A stretch of 34,793 nucleotides of DNA from Peptococcaceae bacterium BRH_c23 (GTDB taxonomy: Bacteria > Bacillota_B > Desulfitobacteriia > Desulfitobacteriales > Desulfitobacteriaceae), in NCBI GenBank assembly GCA_000961805.1, contig LADV01000165.1, forward strand, positions 1 through 34,793, in the 5' to 3' direction. A program made the position numbers and the translations under genes. Numbering within the stretch: the stretch's first letter is position 1; the number at the start of each line of letters is the position of its first letter. This document shows, piece after piece, positions 7,369-15,377 of this stretch. Under the pieces are notes generated by a model. The model was given only the letters and a program-made list of their open reading frames with translations, ran no database searches and was not told the DNA's origin.

Positions 7369-9342
7369 ATGAAAAAGCCAGGCGAAGAAAAGTTAAGTTA
7401 TTTATTTCAACCTGGGAAGATTGGCAAATACACCACGAAAAATAGAGTTAAGTACGGAGCTTGTTGAGTCTCCAATTACAACACCCGTGATGGTGTTATA
7501 ACTCCCAGGGAACTCGCCCGAGATAAAGTTATTGCGGGAACGGGTTGTGGGATTATTACGAACCAAGGTGCCTATCCAGATCCTTTAGGGGAAGGGAAAT
7601 CGTATTTTCGTCAAATTGCTTTGTTCGATGATAAGTTTTTGCCCCAATTTGAACAAATCGCGGGTTATATCCATGATAACGGAGCAGTGGCCATTCAGCA
7701 GATTTTGCATGCTGGCAGGTATGGGGGAATTGACCTAGGTTATTGTGTCCAACCCTCGGTAGTACCTCAAACCCTACCCCATTTCCGTCAGCCCCGGGAA
7801 GTAACTAAAGAACAAATTAAAGCCATGGTAACCCAACATGCAGAAGCAGCTAAACGGGCGATTAAGGCTGGTTTTGACGGCACGGAAATCACTAGTTTTA
7901 TGGGTTATCTATTAGCGAACTTTAATTCCAAGTTTACTAACCGCAGGACGGATGAATACGGTGGTTCAGTAGAAAACAGGGGTCGCTTCATGCGGGAACT
8001 GATCTACGCTATCAAAGAAGCCCAAGGGGATGATCATCCTTTAATCGTCCGCCTCAATGGGGCCGAACTTATGGACGCCCATGGTGGTAACACAGAGGAT
8101 GAATGTTTTGAACTCATGAAGATAGCCGGTGATGCCGGAGTAGATATGATCAGTGTAACCGTCGGGTGGCAAGAAGCACCGGAATCTTCCATCGGGCGAG
8201 ATGTTCCTCCCGGTCACTGGAACCGTCTAGCCATCAGGGCCAAAAAACTTTTACCGAATATACCGATAACCTTCGGGGTACGGTTGCCTAATCCAGTGAT
8301 GGCCAATCAGAACATTGCCGATGGCGAATTCGACTATTGGGAAGTTTGTCGCCCAATGCTTGCCGAGCCGGAACTTTTGCATAAAGCTGCTGAGGATCGC
8401 CTGGATGAGGCAAAACATTGCTTAGGCTGTATGAATTGTCTGGCCCGACTATTTAGAGATCTACCTTATCTCTGTACCAATAATCCTGCCTTAGGCCATG
8501 AAGTTGAACCGGAATACCATATTACTCCGGCTGTGGTTAAAAAGAAGATTATGATTGTCGGAGCAGGACCGGCAGGGATTGAGTGTGCAATAACCGCAAC
8601 TAAGCGAGGGCATGATGTTACAATTTATGATAAGGGTGACAGCATTGGTGGTGGTCTTGTAGGCTATGCAGCCTATGACATTGCCAATAAAGAGGACCTC
8701 CAAAGCCAAATATCCTATTATAAAACGATGCTCGATAAGTTAGGAATCAAGGTCAATCTCAATACCGATGTAAACCCCAAGCTTATGAGAAGTGTTCTTC
8801 ATCAATATGATGTCGCAGTGCTTGCCGTGGGAGCTGGAGTTGATATGAGTGCCATCCCGGTACCGGAACAAGAAGGAGTATTGGTATTGGCTGCCGATGT
8901 TGCTAGAGGAAAGGTTAAAGTGGGGCAAAAGGTGGTCGTATTAGGGGGAGGCAAGATTGGTTTGACCTTGGCGGAAGGCCTTACCCAGGAGGGTAAAGAA
9001 GTCACCATTGTGGAAAAGGAAAAACGTATTGCAGGAGATGTCATCCCCACTTGGAAATGGCGGCATTCCTCTTGGATAGACCAACTGAAAATAAGGACCT
9101 TAACTCTTTGTAGACCGCTAAAAATCGGAGCAGGTGGAGTAACTGTCGTCAATGACAAAGGGGAAGAGATTTTTGTCGAGGCAGATACGGTGATTGTTGC
9201 CTCACCCAGAAAGCCAAATCAAGAGTTGTTCCAAGAGTTTGAATTTATGGTGGATGAGTTACATGGGATTGGTGATGCCTTAGTTCCCAGGGGACTTTTA
9301 CAGGCAATTCATGAGGGATATCGCTTAGGCGTACGGATTTAG
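7369..9342 (+). CDS. Old Yellow Enzyme / 2,4-dienoyl-CoA reductase-type flavoprotein, in-frame TGA at codon 33 (selenocysteine or nonsense)
   Basis: A GGGGGTG site precedes the ATG at 7369. The frame reads through family-like sequence (FQPGKIGKYTTKNRVKYGAC), meets one TGA at 7465-7467, and carries on at once with matching sequence (VSNYNTRDG) to a stop at 9342, 657 residues in all, the usual length for FadH/NADH:flavin oxidoreductases. The order is an FMN TIM barrel (to about residue 340), a [4Fe-4S] motif C-x2-C-x2-C-x11-C (351-369), an FAD motif GAGPAG (near 398) and an NAD motif GGGKIG (near 526). Such enzymes reduce activated C=C bonds with NAD(P)H. TGA directly follows a Cys codon and a hairpin lies 12 bases on, so a Cys-Sec pair is possible. 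If TGA is a true stop, only a barrel lacking its start could be made. Confidence 0.85.
7477..7500 (+). promoter_or_regulatory. Candidate bacterial SECIS hairpin after the TGA
   Basis: AACACC (7480-7485) pairs with GGTGTT (7492-7497) around the six-base loop CGTGAT; beyond one mismatch, three outer pairs (7477-7478 region with 7499-7501 region) extend the stem. The loop carries GU at its second and third bases, 19 bases after the UGA, which is within the spacing and loop rules described for bacterial SECIS elements. It lies inside coding sequence, so chance cannot be excluded without a fold comparison across homologues. Confidence 0.45.
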
Positions 9343-9367
9343 ATGAGAGATACGGGGGTGAGCTATC

Positions 9368-9796
9368 GTGGTATCAACAGTCTATGAAAAGTTTTTAGAT
9401 GCTGAAATCTGGCAAGCCATACTTGACCGCAGGCAGGAGATCTTTACTGACATGCTTCCGGGAGCCAGCTTAGGGATATTGCCCAAAAAAGAGTTTGAAT
9501 CCCCCGTTGGAACCATGTTGATCTGGCGAAGGCAAGCCGATAAAATGGTAGTTGATTACCAATCCTTTACAGGTTTTCAGAATGCCAGTGTAGACCTATT
9601 GATGATAGCCGATGATGCAGCCCTAGAGTCCCTGCAGAGTAAAGCAGAGGATAATCCCTTTCATGAAATGAGAGAACAGATTCGCCAGGGCAGTATCCTC
9701 TATTATGTAATGAAAAACAAGAATGAACTACTAAACTTAGGCTATGAAGAGTTAGTAGAGGTTTTAGGGATTCCAATTCTGGGGGCTTGTCGTTAA
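9368..9796 (+). CDS. Uncharacterised 142-residue protein
   Basis: I do not recognise this family. A GTG start at 9368 follows GGGGGTGAG at good spacing, 25 bases after the flavoprotein stop. The product is soluble, mixed alpha/beta, with one cysteine at the very C-terminus (ILGACR) and no membrane segment or signal peptide. The middle part has a hydrophobic strand pattern (VGTMLIWRR, KMVVDYQSF) followed by a charged helix. It lies in the same transcription unit as the flavoprotein and two Cys-containing small proteins, so it may be an accessory or substrate-handling partner; that is inference from position only. Confidence 0.7.
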   Translation: MVSTVYEKFLDAEIWQAILDRRQEIFTDMLPGASLGILPKKEFESPVGTMLIWRRQADKMVVDYQSFTGFQNASVDLLMIADDAALESLQSKAEDNPFHEMREQIRQGSILYYVMKNKNELLNLGYEELVEVLGIPILGACR

Positions 9797-9849
9797 CCTT
9801 GAAACTGTTGGGGAGAGTTTTGAGTAGGCTTGAAGGAGCAGTGGTAGAA

Positions 9850-10029
9850 ATGATTTTTTTAAATCCAAGTGGGGCCCCGGAACTCGGCTGTAGTGAGTGT
9901 AGTTGCCGTTGGTATGACCGTTTAACGAATAGTTGCTATGAGTGTGGTCAGGTAGTTTCTGAGCAAGAAATTGCGGAATATCAGGCAGCTTTGGAATTGT
10001 TTTATGCCGAAAGAGGCATTAAACCTTAA
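9850..10029 (+). CDS. Small Cys-rich protein, possible zinc or Fe-S knuckle
   Basis: The frame is open from 9787, but that would overlap the preceding gene from a TTG. The ATG at 9850 follows GAAGGAG by about eleven bases and gives 59 residues; a GTG at 9841 is another option. The protein has CSECSC and, eleven residues on, CYEC (C-x2-C-x-C and C-x2-C), which could bind Zn2+ or a small Fe-S cluster, followed by a short helix (EQEIAEYQAALELFY). It is not a family I can name. It sits between two other small genes in the sigma-54 operon, 21 bases before the next start. Confidence 0.6.
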   Translation: MIFLNPSGAPELGCSECSCRWYDRLTNSCYECGQVVSEQEIAEYQAALELFYAERGIKP

Positions 10030-10050
10030 ATCGCCTAAGGAGGAGTAAGC

Positions 10051-10548
10051 TTGTCAGAAATAAATGCTGATGTTATCAAGAAGCTGGAAAGAGATTGGCG
10101 TTCCATGATTTTCATTTCCCATGATTTTTTCCATCGCTGGAGAATGGTTCTGGAGGAAAAATTTGGAGCAGAGGAAACCGTCGCCTTAGTAGATCGCTTT
10201 TGGGAATCAGTTGGAGAGGGAACTGCGGAAAGTTATCTCAAGCGAGGACGAGATACTGCGGACCTAGAACAAATAGTCAATGCCTTTGTGCGAGCTAGTC
10301 TTGTCATGGGCGAAAGTGCAAAATCGGTCAAAGAAGGAAATGACGTTCTCCTCATCCATGATAGCTGTCCGTGGGTAGGTTCTTACAAGGATTACGGAGC
10401 ACCGGGACAATGTCAAGCAGGGTGTGACAAGTGGTTTGAGACGGCGCTAAAGGCAATATCACAGGATTTCACTGTTCAAACAGATAGCTGTATGGCAGCA
10501 GGTGAAAGTACCTGTACTAGACGCTATTCTAGAAAGAATAATGGATAA
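10051..10548 (+). CDS. Small Cys-containing protein resembling the ATC-hydrolase/V4R-like group
   Basis: A 165-residue soluble protein starting at TTG 10051 behind a strong TAAGGAGGAG site. The N-terminal half is helical (RDWRSMIFISHDFFHRW). The C-terminal half has a spaced Cys pattern: HDSCPW, then CQAGCDKWF, then DSCMAAGESTCTRRY. The end motif C-x3-G-x3-C-x-R recalls V4R domains and the L-2-amino-thiazoline-4-carboxylate hydrolase-like family, which bind small molecules or metals, but I would not claim an activity. It is the last gene of the sigma-54 unit, ending 15 bases before the terminator. Its partners suggest a role in redox or handling of the flavoprotein substrate. Confidence 0.65.
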   Translation: MSEINADVIKKLERDWRSMIFISHDFFHRWRMVLEEKFGAEETVALVDRFWESVGEGTAESYLKRGRDTADLEQIVNAFVRASLVMGESAKSVKEGNDVLLIHDSCPWVGSYKDYGAPGQCQAGCDKWFETALKAISQDFTVQTDSCMAAGESTCTRRYSRKNNG

Positions 10549-10563
10549 TTAGTCAGAGAGATG

Positions 10564-10599
10564 AAAGCTGGTGTGATTATTAGATCACCCAGCTTTTTT
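10564..10599 (+). terminator. Rho-independent terminator of the sigma-54 operon
   Basis: AAGCTGGTGTGAT pairs with ATCACCCAGCTT (one bulged base) and is followed by a run of six T. It lies just after the stop of the last small gene. Confidence 0.88.
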
Positions 10600-10605
10600 C
10601 ATCTA

Positions 10606-10847
10606 TAGCTTAAGTGGTTTTACGTAGATACAGTGAATTGACTAATTAAGTATATTCGAAATATTAACCAAAGTATCTCTCTAAGCATCTGCCATTACCA
10701 AGCCTAAGAAGCGCGTTATTAAAACTTTGACAATTACGGGATCCCGTAATGAATAAGTAGTCGAGCAAAAACCGAAAGAAAAGCTTGAATCTAGTCTTGT
10801 AATATTACGCATCTTGCATTAAAATAAATATAACTAAATACTCGTTT
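10606..10847. other. Non-coding gap before the first B12 riboswitch
   Basis: No convincing coding frame or RNA gene is seen in these 240 bases. The only structure found is the TTGACA-plus-palindrome element at 10727-10757, listed separately. Confidence 0.6.
10727..10757 (+). promoter_or_regulatory. Candidate promoter with a palindromic 19-bp spacer
   Basis: A perfect -35 TTGACA (10727-10732) is followed directly by a perfect 18-bp palindrome ATTACGGGATCCCGTAAT (10733-10750) and, at 19-bp spacing, AATAAG (10752-10757, four of six matches to TATAAT). An over-long spacer filled by a dyad is the layout of MerR-type promoters. It lies about 90 bp upstream of the riboswitch and could drive the cblS operon. 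The -10 is weak and no MerR gene is in view. Confidence 0.4.
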
Positions 10848-10998
10848 GTTACTGGTGCCCTTCAAAGGGAGAATAGGGAACTGGGTGAGAATCCCGGACG
10901 GACCCACCACTGTAAAGAGGAGACTTATGCTTTAACCACTGGGAAACCGGGAAGGTGCATAGAGTCTATGATTCTAAGTCAGGAGACCTGCCAGTAAC
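10848..10998 (+). promoter_or_regulatory. Cobalamin (B12) riboswitch controlling cblS-cblT-ecf
   Basis: The closing stem is GTTACTGG (10848-10855) with CCAGTAAC (10991-10998). Core landmarks are present in order: GGTGCC, GGGAA, GGTGAGAATCC, GACCCACCACTGT, CCACTGGGAA and the B12 box AGTCAGGAGACCTGCC. A strong terminator follows at 11021-11081, so adenosylcobalamin binding most likely stops transcription. Confidence 0.95.
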
Positions 10999-11020
10999 GT
11001 AGTAAGTCATGAATTAAGGT

Positions 11021-11081
11021 AAAGTTCATGGTCAATTTTCTTATCATGTGGTGAAAAGAAAATTAGACTATGAACTTTTTT
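11021..11081 (+). terminator. Riboswitch expression platform terminator
   Basis: A long stem: AAAGTTCATGGTC (from 11021) pairs with GACTATGAACTTT (to about 11079), with the inner arms AATTTTCTT and AAGAAAATT also pairing, then a T-run. CATGAA at 11008-11013 can also pair with TTCATG at 11025-11030, which may be part of an anti-terminator. Confidence 0.85.
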
Positions 11082-11112
11082 ATTTACCTTTTTAGAAAAA
11101 GGGGGTGAAACA

Positions 11113-11922
11113 TTGGGATACCTTGGTCGAGATGTTGAGGTTGTTTCGATAAATAATGCACAATATTTGGTGGCTTCCTGTGATTCCTGTGGTGCGATTG
11201 GTATGAAGGAATTAGATGAATATAAGGTTCCATGGACTATTACAGGAAGGTTAACGACACGGGTGGCTTTGCTGGAAGTCTTATCCACAGGGGCAGTGCC
11301 AGAATTAATGACTGTGGCGATTTCTAATGAGCCGTATCCCACAGGAGATGAAATATTAAGGGGGGTGAACGATGAACTAGAATCAGCCGGATTAAAAACT
11401 CTACCCATGGCGATCAGCACGGAAAAAAACATGACGACCCAGCAAACTGGGCTCGGAATCAGTGTGATCGGGGTGGCTGAGAAAAACAAGTTGCGTATTG
11501 GAACTGCTCAACGAGGGGATGACGTCTATTGTTTAGGGTTTCCTAAAGTCGGATCTGAGCTCAACAATCCAGAGGATCCAGAAATTGTACAAGTGAAAGC
11601 TATTCAGGCTCTCTTAGAGATCTCAAGTATTCATGACATAATTCCTGTAGGGTCTAGAGGGATACGATTAGAAGCAGAACTTATTGCCTCCACCATAAAC
11701 ACCCGATTGGACGTTGATTCTGCTTGTCCTCTCGACTTGGATAAATCGGCTGGACCTTCTAGCTGTGTTATATTTTCTTCTTCGTCTTTATTATCACAAT
11801 CATCACTAATACCACTATCATTTCCAACATCTCTATCATCTACATCATCAAGTACGTTTGATCATCTCCTTTCATCAGAGTTTCCTTTATTGCCTTTAAC
11901 AAGAATCGGTCATTTATACTAA
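11113..11922 (+). CDS. cblS: Alpha-ribazole kinase CblS (AIR synthase/PurM-like)
   Basis: A 269-residue protein of the PurM/AIR-synthase-like ATP-binding type, with ASCDSCGAIG near residue 22, a TGRLTTRVALLEVL helix near 45 and PLDLDKSAGPSSC near 206. CblS phosphorylates alpha-ribazole to alpha-ribazole phosphate, the lower-ligand precursor of cobalamin in Listeria and Geobacillus-type bacteria. The call rests on the fold motifs plus position: directly behind a B12 riboswitch and 19 bases before the cblT-like gene. The start is TTG 11113 after GGGGGTGAA. Odd: residues about 222-248 form a Ser-rich low-complexity stretch (about half Ser) just before the normal C-terminal strand. Another PurM-like enzyme is possible, but the context favours CblS. 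Confidence 0.75.
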   Translation: MGYLGRDVEVVSINNAQYLVASCDSCGAIGMKELDEYKVPWTITGRLTTRVALLEVLSTGAVPELMTVAISNEPYPTGDEILRGVNDELESAGLKTLPMAISTEKNMTTQQTGLGISVIGVAEKNKLRIGTAQRGDDVYCLGFPKVGSELNNPEDPEIVQVKAIQALLEISSIHDIIPVGSRGIRLEAELIASTINTRLDVDSACPLDLDKSAGPSSCVIFSSSSLLSQSSLIPLSFPTSLSSTSSSTFDHLLSSEFPLLPLTRIGHLY

Positions 11923-11941
11923 ATTTAAGGAGGAATTGTTT

Positions 11942-12457
11942 ATGAATAATCTAGGTACAGAACAACAGGACATAAAACTCTCCGCTTGGAATGTCAAAAG
12001 ACTATCGATTATGGCCATTTTTATTGCCTTAAGTGCTGTGGGAGCACTGATTAAGATCCCAAGTCCGGTTGGAACTATTGGTATGGATTCGGCACCCGGA
12101 TTTTTCGCTGCGCTGGCCTTTGGAGGACTTACAGGGGCGATTGTTATTGCTTTTGGGCATTTGCTGACGGCAGCCGTTGTCGGATTCCCGATGACGATTC
12201 CAATCCATTTATATATTGCTTTACAAATGGCTTTATGGGCTGTAGCCTATCGCTGGGTAAATGAGAAGCTCGGTCTGATTCCGGCTGTTATCGTTGGAAT
12301 TATCCTGAATGGAGTTGTATCATCCTTTGCCATGCTGCCGTTGATGGGTATGGGAGGGGTAATGGGCTTGATGCCTTTTCTCGTCGTCGGGGCAGCTCTC
12401 AACGTTATTATTTCGGCAGTAGCCTACAAAGCAATTAAGGGAAGTCGACTCATTTAG
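11942..12457 (+). CDS. cblT: ECF transporter S component, likely alpha-ribazole transporter CblT
   Basis: A membrane protein of 171 residues with about five or six hydrophobic segments (for example MAIFIALSAVGALI, FFAALAFGGLTGAIVIAF and PAVIVGIILNGVVSSF), typical of substrate-binding S components of ECF vitamin transporters. The ATG at 11942 follows TAAGGAGG; the frame is open three codons earlier at a TTG. It sits between cblS and the ECF ATPase and T genes behind a B12 riboswitch, which matches CblT, the alpha-ribazole (and possibly alpha-ribazole phosphate) uptake component. Substrate is inferred from context, since S components are hard to assign by sequence alone. Confidence 0.75.
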   Translation: MNNLGTEQQDIKLSAWNVKRLSIMAIFIALSAVGALIKIPSPVGTIGMDSAPGFFAALAFGGLTGAIVIAFGHLLTAAVVGFPMTIPIHLYIALQMALWAVAYRWVNEKLGLIPAVIVGIILNGVVSSFAMLPLMGMGGVMGLMPFLVVGAALNVIISAVAYKAIKGSRLI

Positions 12458-12473
12458 GTGATGAGGTGAAACC

Positions 12474-14297
12474 GTGGAAACCGTAGAAGCTGTAGGAACC
12501 CTAGAAACCGTGGAAACCGTAAAACCCGGTAAAAATGCTATTGAACTCAATAATGTTTCTTATTGTTATCCGAACGCCCAAGAACTCAGTTTGAAAAACA
12601 TCAGCTTGACCGTGAAAAAAGGGAAATTTATCGTCTTAATGGGATCCACAGGAGCGGGAAAAACAACCTTGAGTTTGTGTCTAAACGGTCTAATTCCCCA
12701 GCTCCTGGAAGGAAAATTAACAGGACAGGTGAGCGTAGCTGGCAAGAATGTAGGGAAAACTGCAGTTCAGTCGATGTCCAAAGTTCTTGGGCTGGTCTTA
12801 CAAGATCCAGAGACCCAAATTATCGGTCGAACGGTTGAGGAAGACACAGCATTTGGCCCCCGCAATTTTTTAGTTCCCTTCGATGAGATTAATCTGAGGG
12901 TCGATCAAAGCTTAGAAAAAGTCCGCCTCAAAGGGTATAACCAGCGCATATCTGAGGAACTTTCAGGTGGAGAAAAACAACGCTTGGCAATTGCGGGTGT
13001 GCTCGTGATGGAACCTGAAATTTTGGTGCTGGATGAACCAACTTCAGAACTCGACCCGATAGGACGATCAGAAATCTATCAAACGTTGGATGATCTACGA
13101 CGGAAAAGGGATTTGACCATTTTGTTAGTTGAACACTCCAGCGAAGAACTGATTCACAAGGCCGATGAGGTCTTGGTACTTAAGCAAGGGGAAGTCGTCT
13201 GGAAGGGACTACCGACTGAACTCTTTCGCAATCTTCCCCTCTTGAGTCAGTTGGGGATAAAGCCGTTACCCGTCAGTCAGCTCGGCTGGGATTTCTACGA
13301 GAAGGGCTGGATTACCTTTGCAGAAATCCCTTTGGATATCCCATCAGCGGCAAACATAATTAGAGCGTTGTTACCTAAATACGGACATTGGCACAAACAT
13401 GGGCATGTGCCAGTTCAAGAAGAGATAAAGAATCACCTGTTTAAGCAGGAACCATATTTGTTAGAAGCAGAAATCGCAGTTCAAGTCAGCGATCTATTTT
13501 ACCAGTACAATTCAAGCCAGCCCGCTTTGCGAGGAATTAATCTGACGATTAAAACTGGCGAGTTCGTGGCCTTGATCGGGCAAAACGGTGCTGGAAAAAC
13601 AACTTTAGCCAAACATTTTAATGGACTTTTAAAACCAACTCGTGGAGAGATTATCGTTGAGGGAATGAATACTTTACAATATGATTCGTCTGATTTATCA
13701 AAAACCATCGGCTACGTCTTTCAAAATCCCGATCATCAAATTTTTTCCGCTACTGTCGAGAAAGAATTAGAATTCGGGCTTAAAAATGCAGGCTACAAAG
13801 GTCAGGAAATCAAACAACGAGTGGATGAGGTCCTTCAGTATACTGGGTTAGAAAGATACCGTAGTGTTCATCCGTTTAGTCTGGGTAAAGGAGAACGGCA
13901 AATGATTGCCGTAGCTTCAATTCTTGCCTTAAAGCCTAAACTGCTGATCATCGACGAACCGACCACTGGCTCGGACTGGGCAGGTGTTCAGTCAATGATG
14001 GCTTTGATATGTAAACTCCACGCTGCAGGGACCACAATTATCATGATTAGCCATGATATGGACTTAGTTGCCCAACATGCCAAGCGGGTTATAGTCATGA
14101 AAGAGGGCGGGGTTATGTTAGATGGTACTCCTGAAGATGTTTTTTCTGAGGAACAACTACTCCTCGACTCTGCCATTATTCCACCCCAACTCTGTAGGCT
14201 CTCCGCGCATTTGAAGGATATTTTAGGTCATAGAACCTTCATCGAATCACGTGAGTTTATGGCGCTGTTCGAAAGACAGGAGCAGAAGGAATGTTAA
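12474..14297 (+). CDS. Fused energy-coupling factor ABC ATPase (EcfA-EcfA')
   Basis: A 607-residue protein with two ABC ATPase halves in one chain, where ECF systems often have two proteins. The first half has Walker A GSTGAGKTTLS (near 60), signature ELSGGEKQR and Walker B LVLDEPTSELDP; the second has GQNGAGKTTLA (near 366), a diverged signature FSLGKGERQM and Walker B LIIDEPTTGSD. It hydrolyses ATP on the inner face of the membrane to drive uptake through the S and T components. The GTG start follows AGGTGATGAGGTGA. The first ~20 residues are a low-complexity Val/Glu/Thr string coded by repeated GTGGAAACC-like units, so a slightly later start is possible. It overlaps ecfT by seven bases. 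Confidence 0.93.
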   Translation: METVEAVGTLETVETVKPGKNAIELNNVSYCYPNAQELSLKNISLTVKKGKFIVLMGSTGAGKTTLSLCLNGLIPQLLEGKLTGQVSVAGKNVGKTAVQSMSKVLGLVLQDPETQIIGRTVEEDTAFGPRNFLVPFDEINLRVDQSLEKVRLKGYNQRISEELSGGEKQRLAIAGVLVMEPEILVLDEPTSELDPIGRSEIYQTLDDLRRKRDLTILLVEHSSEELIHKADEVLVLKQGEVVWKGLPTELFRNLPLLSQLGIKPLPVSQLGWDFYEKGWITFAEIPLDIPSAANIIRALLPKYGHWHKHGHVPVQEEIKNHLFKQEPYLLEAEIAVQVSDLFYQYNSSQPALRGINLTIKTGEFVALIGQNGAGKTTLAKHFNGLLKPTRGEIIVEGMNTLQYDSSDLSKTIGYVFQNPDHQIFSATVEKELEFGLKNAGYKGQEIKQRVDEVLQYTGLERYRSVHPFSLGKGERQMIAVASILALKPKLLIIDEPTTGSDWAGVQSMMALICKLHAAGTTIIMISHDMDLVAQHAKRVIVMKEGGVMLDGTPEDVFSEEQLLLDSAIIPPQLCRLSAHLKDILGHRTFIESREFMALFERQEQKEC

Positions 14298-15103
14298 TTG
14301 AGCACTTACCGGGAGACACGTTGATCCATCGTCTGGATGTACGGACTAAAATGTTCGGCTTCTTAGGGTTTATGATTCTTTCGTTTCTATTCCAAGATCC
14401 GAAATTTCAAGTCTTGATCGTTTTCTCGACAGGGCTTTTAGCCATTTGGATTAAAATCCCCTTGCGAAAGATCGGAAGAATGCTGGTTCCCTTGATTCCT
14501 ATCATTATTTCGATTATTCTAATCACAGGATTTACCTTTACGCCTGAGCGCTTTGAACAGGTTTCTAGCCAAACGATCCTCTTTTATGCTCTGCCAGGAG
14601 ACAGATTAGGGGCTACTTTGGGGGGATTTTTGATGGGCTCTACGTTTATCTTGCGTCTCTTTAGTATGATGATCACTTCTTCTGTCTTGACTTTGACTAC
14701 GTCCATGGATGACTTCACCCAATTCTTTCATAAGATGAAGGTTCCAGTTGAGGTCGCCATGATGCTGACAACGGCGATACGATTTATTCCGACCCTGGAT
14801 AAAAAACGCAAGCAAATTTTAGAGGCTCAAAAGGCACGTGGGACAAAATTCAAAGAGAAGGGGATCGTCGGTTCCCTCCAATCCTACCTTCCGATTATGA
14901 TTCCTTTGTTTATCAATTCGATTATGATGGCCAATTCCCTTTCGATGGCAATGCTCAATCGAGGATATGGTTTGAATCGGAATTGGACATCGATGCGCGA
15001 GCTAGCATTTACCCCAAGGGACTATTGGGCCATGGCTTTTGTTGTTATGTTATTGATGTTGGCACTCTTTGTTCGATTTCAACTTCAACTAGGAGTTTTG
15101 TAG
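14291..15103 (+). CDS. ecfT: Energy-coupling factor transmembrane component EcfT
   Basis: A 270-residue membrane protein with several hydrophobic segments (FGFLGFMILSFLF, LVPLIPIIISIILITGF, YWAMAFVVMLLMLALFV) and the cytoplasmic coupling helices that carry the AxxRG-type motif (EAQKARGTKFKEKG) and the later MLNRGYG, which dock on the two ATPase domains. It is the constant membrane part of the ECF transporter. The ATG at 14291 overlaps the ATPase stop by seven bases and shares its AGGAG-like site. This is the last gene of the riboswitch operon; no clear terminator is seen after it. Confidence 0.9.
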   Translation: MLIEHLPGDTLIHRLDVRTKMFGFLGFMILSFLFQDPKFQVLIVFSTGLLAIWIKIPLRKIGRMLVPLIPIIISIILITGFTFTPERFEQVSSQTILFYALPGDRLGATLGGFLMGSTFILRLFSMMITSSVLTLTTSMDDFTQFFHKMKVPVEVAMMLTTAIRFIPTLDKKRKQILEAQKARGTKFKEKGIVGSLQSYLPIMIPLFINSIMMANSLSMAMLNRGYGLNRNWTSMRELAFTPRDYWAMAFVVMLLMLALFVRFQLQLGVL

Positions 15104-15377
15104 TTTTTCATAAACTGGCTAGTGTGAAGGTATTCATGTTTAAAGATTAGTTGCAACGAGGCATCACATGGCTTATACTTTCCATCAATAATCAAAGTAA
15201 GGAACTTCTAATTAATCAAATTAAGTAATCTCATTGGTGCATAATTTTTATAATAGAAAAATCATTTAAATTCAGTAATATTCAATCAATACGATCCATA
15301 AAGAGATAACCTAATACCGTTTTATGTCGTCTTATAACGATTGATACTTAGATTAATTGAAATGTGGGAGAGAAATT
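15104..15377. other. AT-rich non-coding gap upstream of cbiD
   Basis: No coding frame, riboswitch core or terminator hairpin is seen. One TATAAT-like hexamer occurs near 15252 but without a convincing -35 box. cbiD therefore seems to have no B12 riboswitch of its own here, unlike the two neighbouring operons. Confidence 0.55.

Noticed and set aside
7621..9342. Separate 573-residue flavoprotein starting at TTG 7621
   Set aside because: Family sequence continues upstream in the same frame to an ATG at 7369 with a good ribosome site; a start at 7621 would remove part of the FMN barrel.
9567..9776. Minus-strand and other shadow frames inside known genes (for example 11007-11489, 13988-14176, 28206-28628)
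   Set aside because: They lie antisense to conserved genes, lack ribosome sites and show no family likeness.
15104..15377. A third B12 riboswitch upstream of cbiD
   Set aside because: No B12 box (CCTGCC-type) or CACTGT core could be found in the gap.
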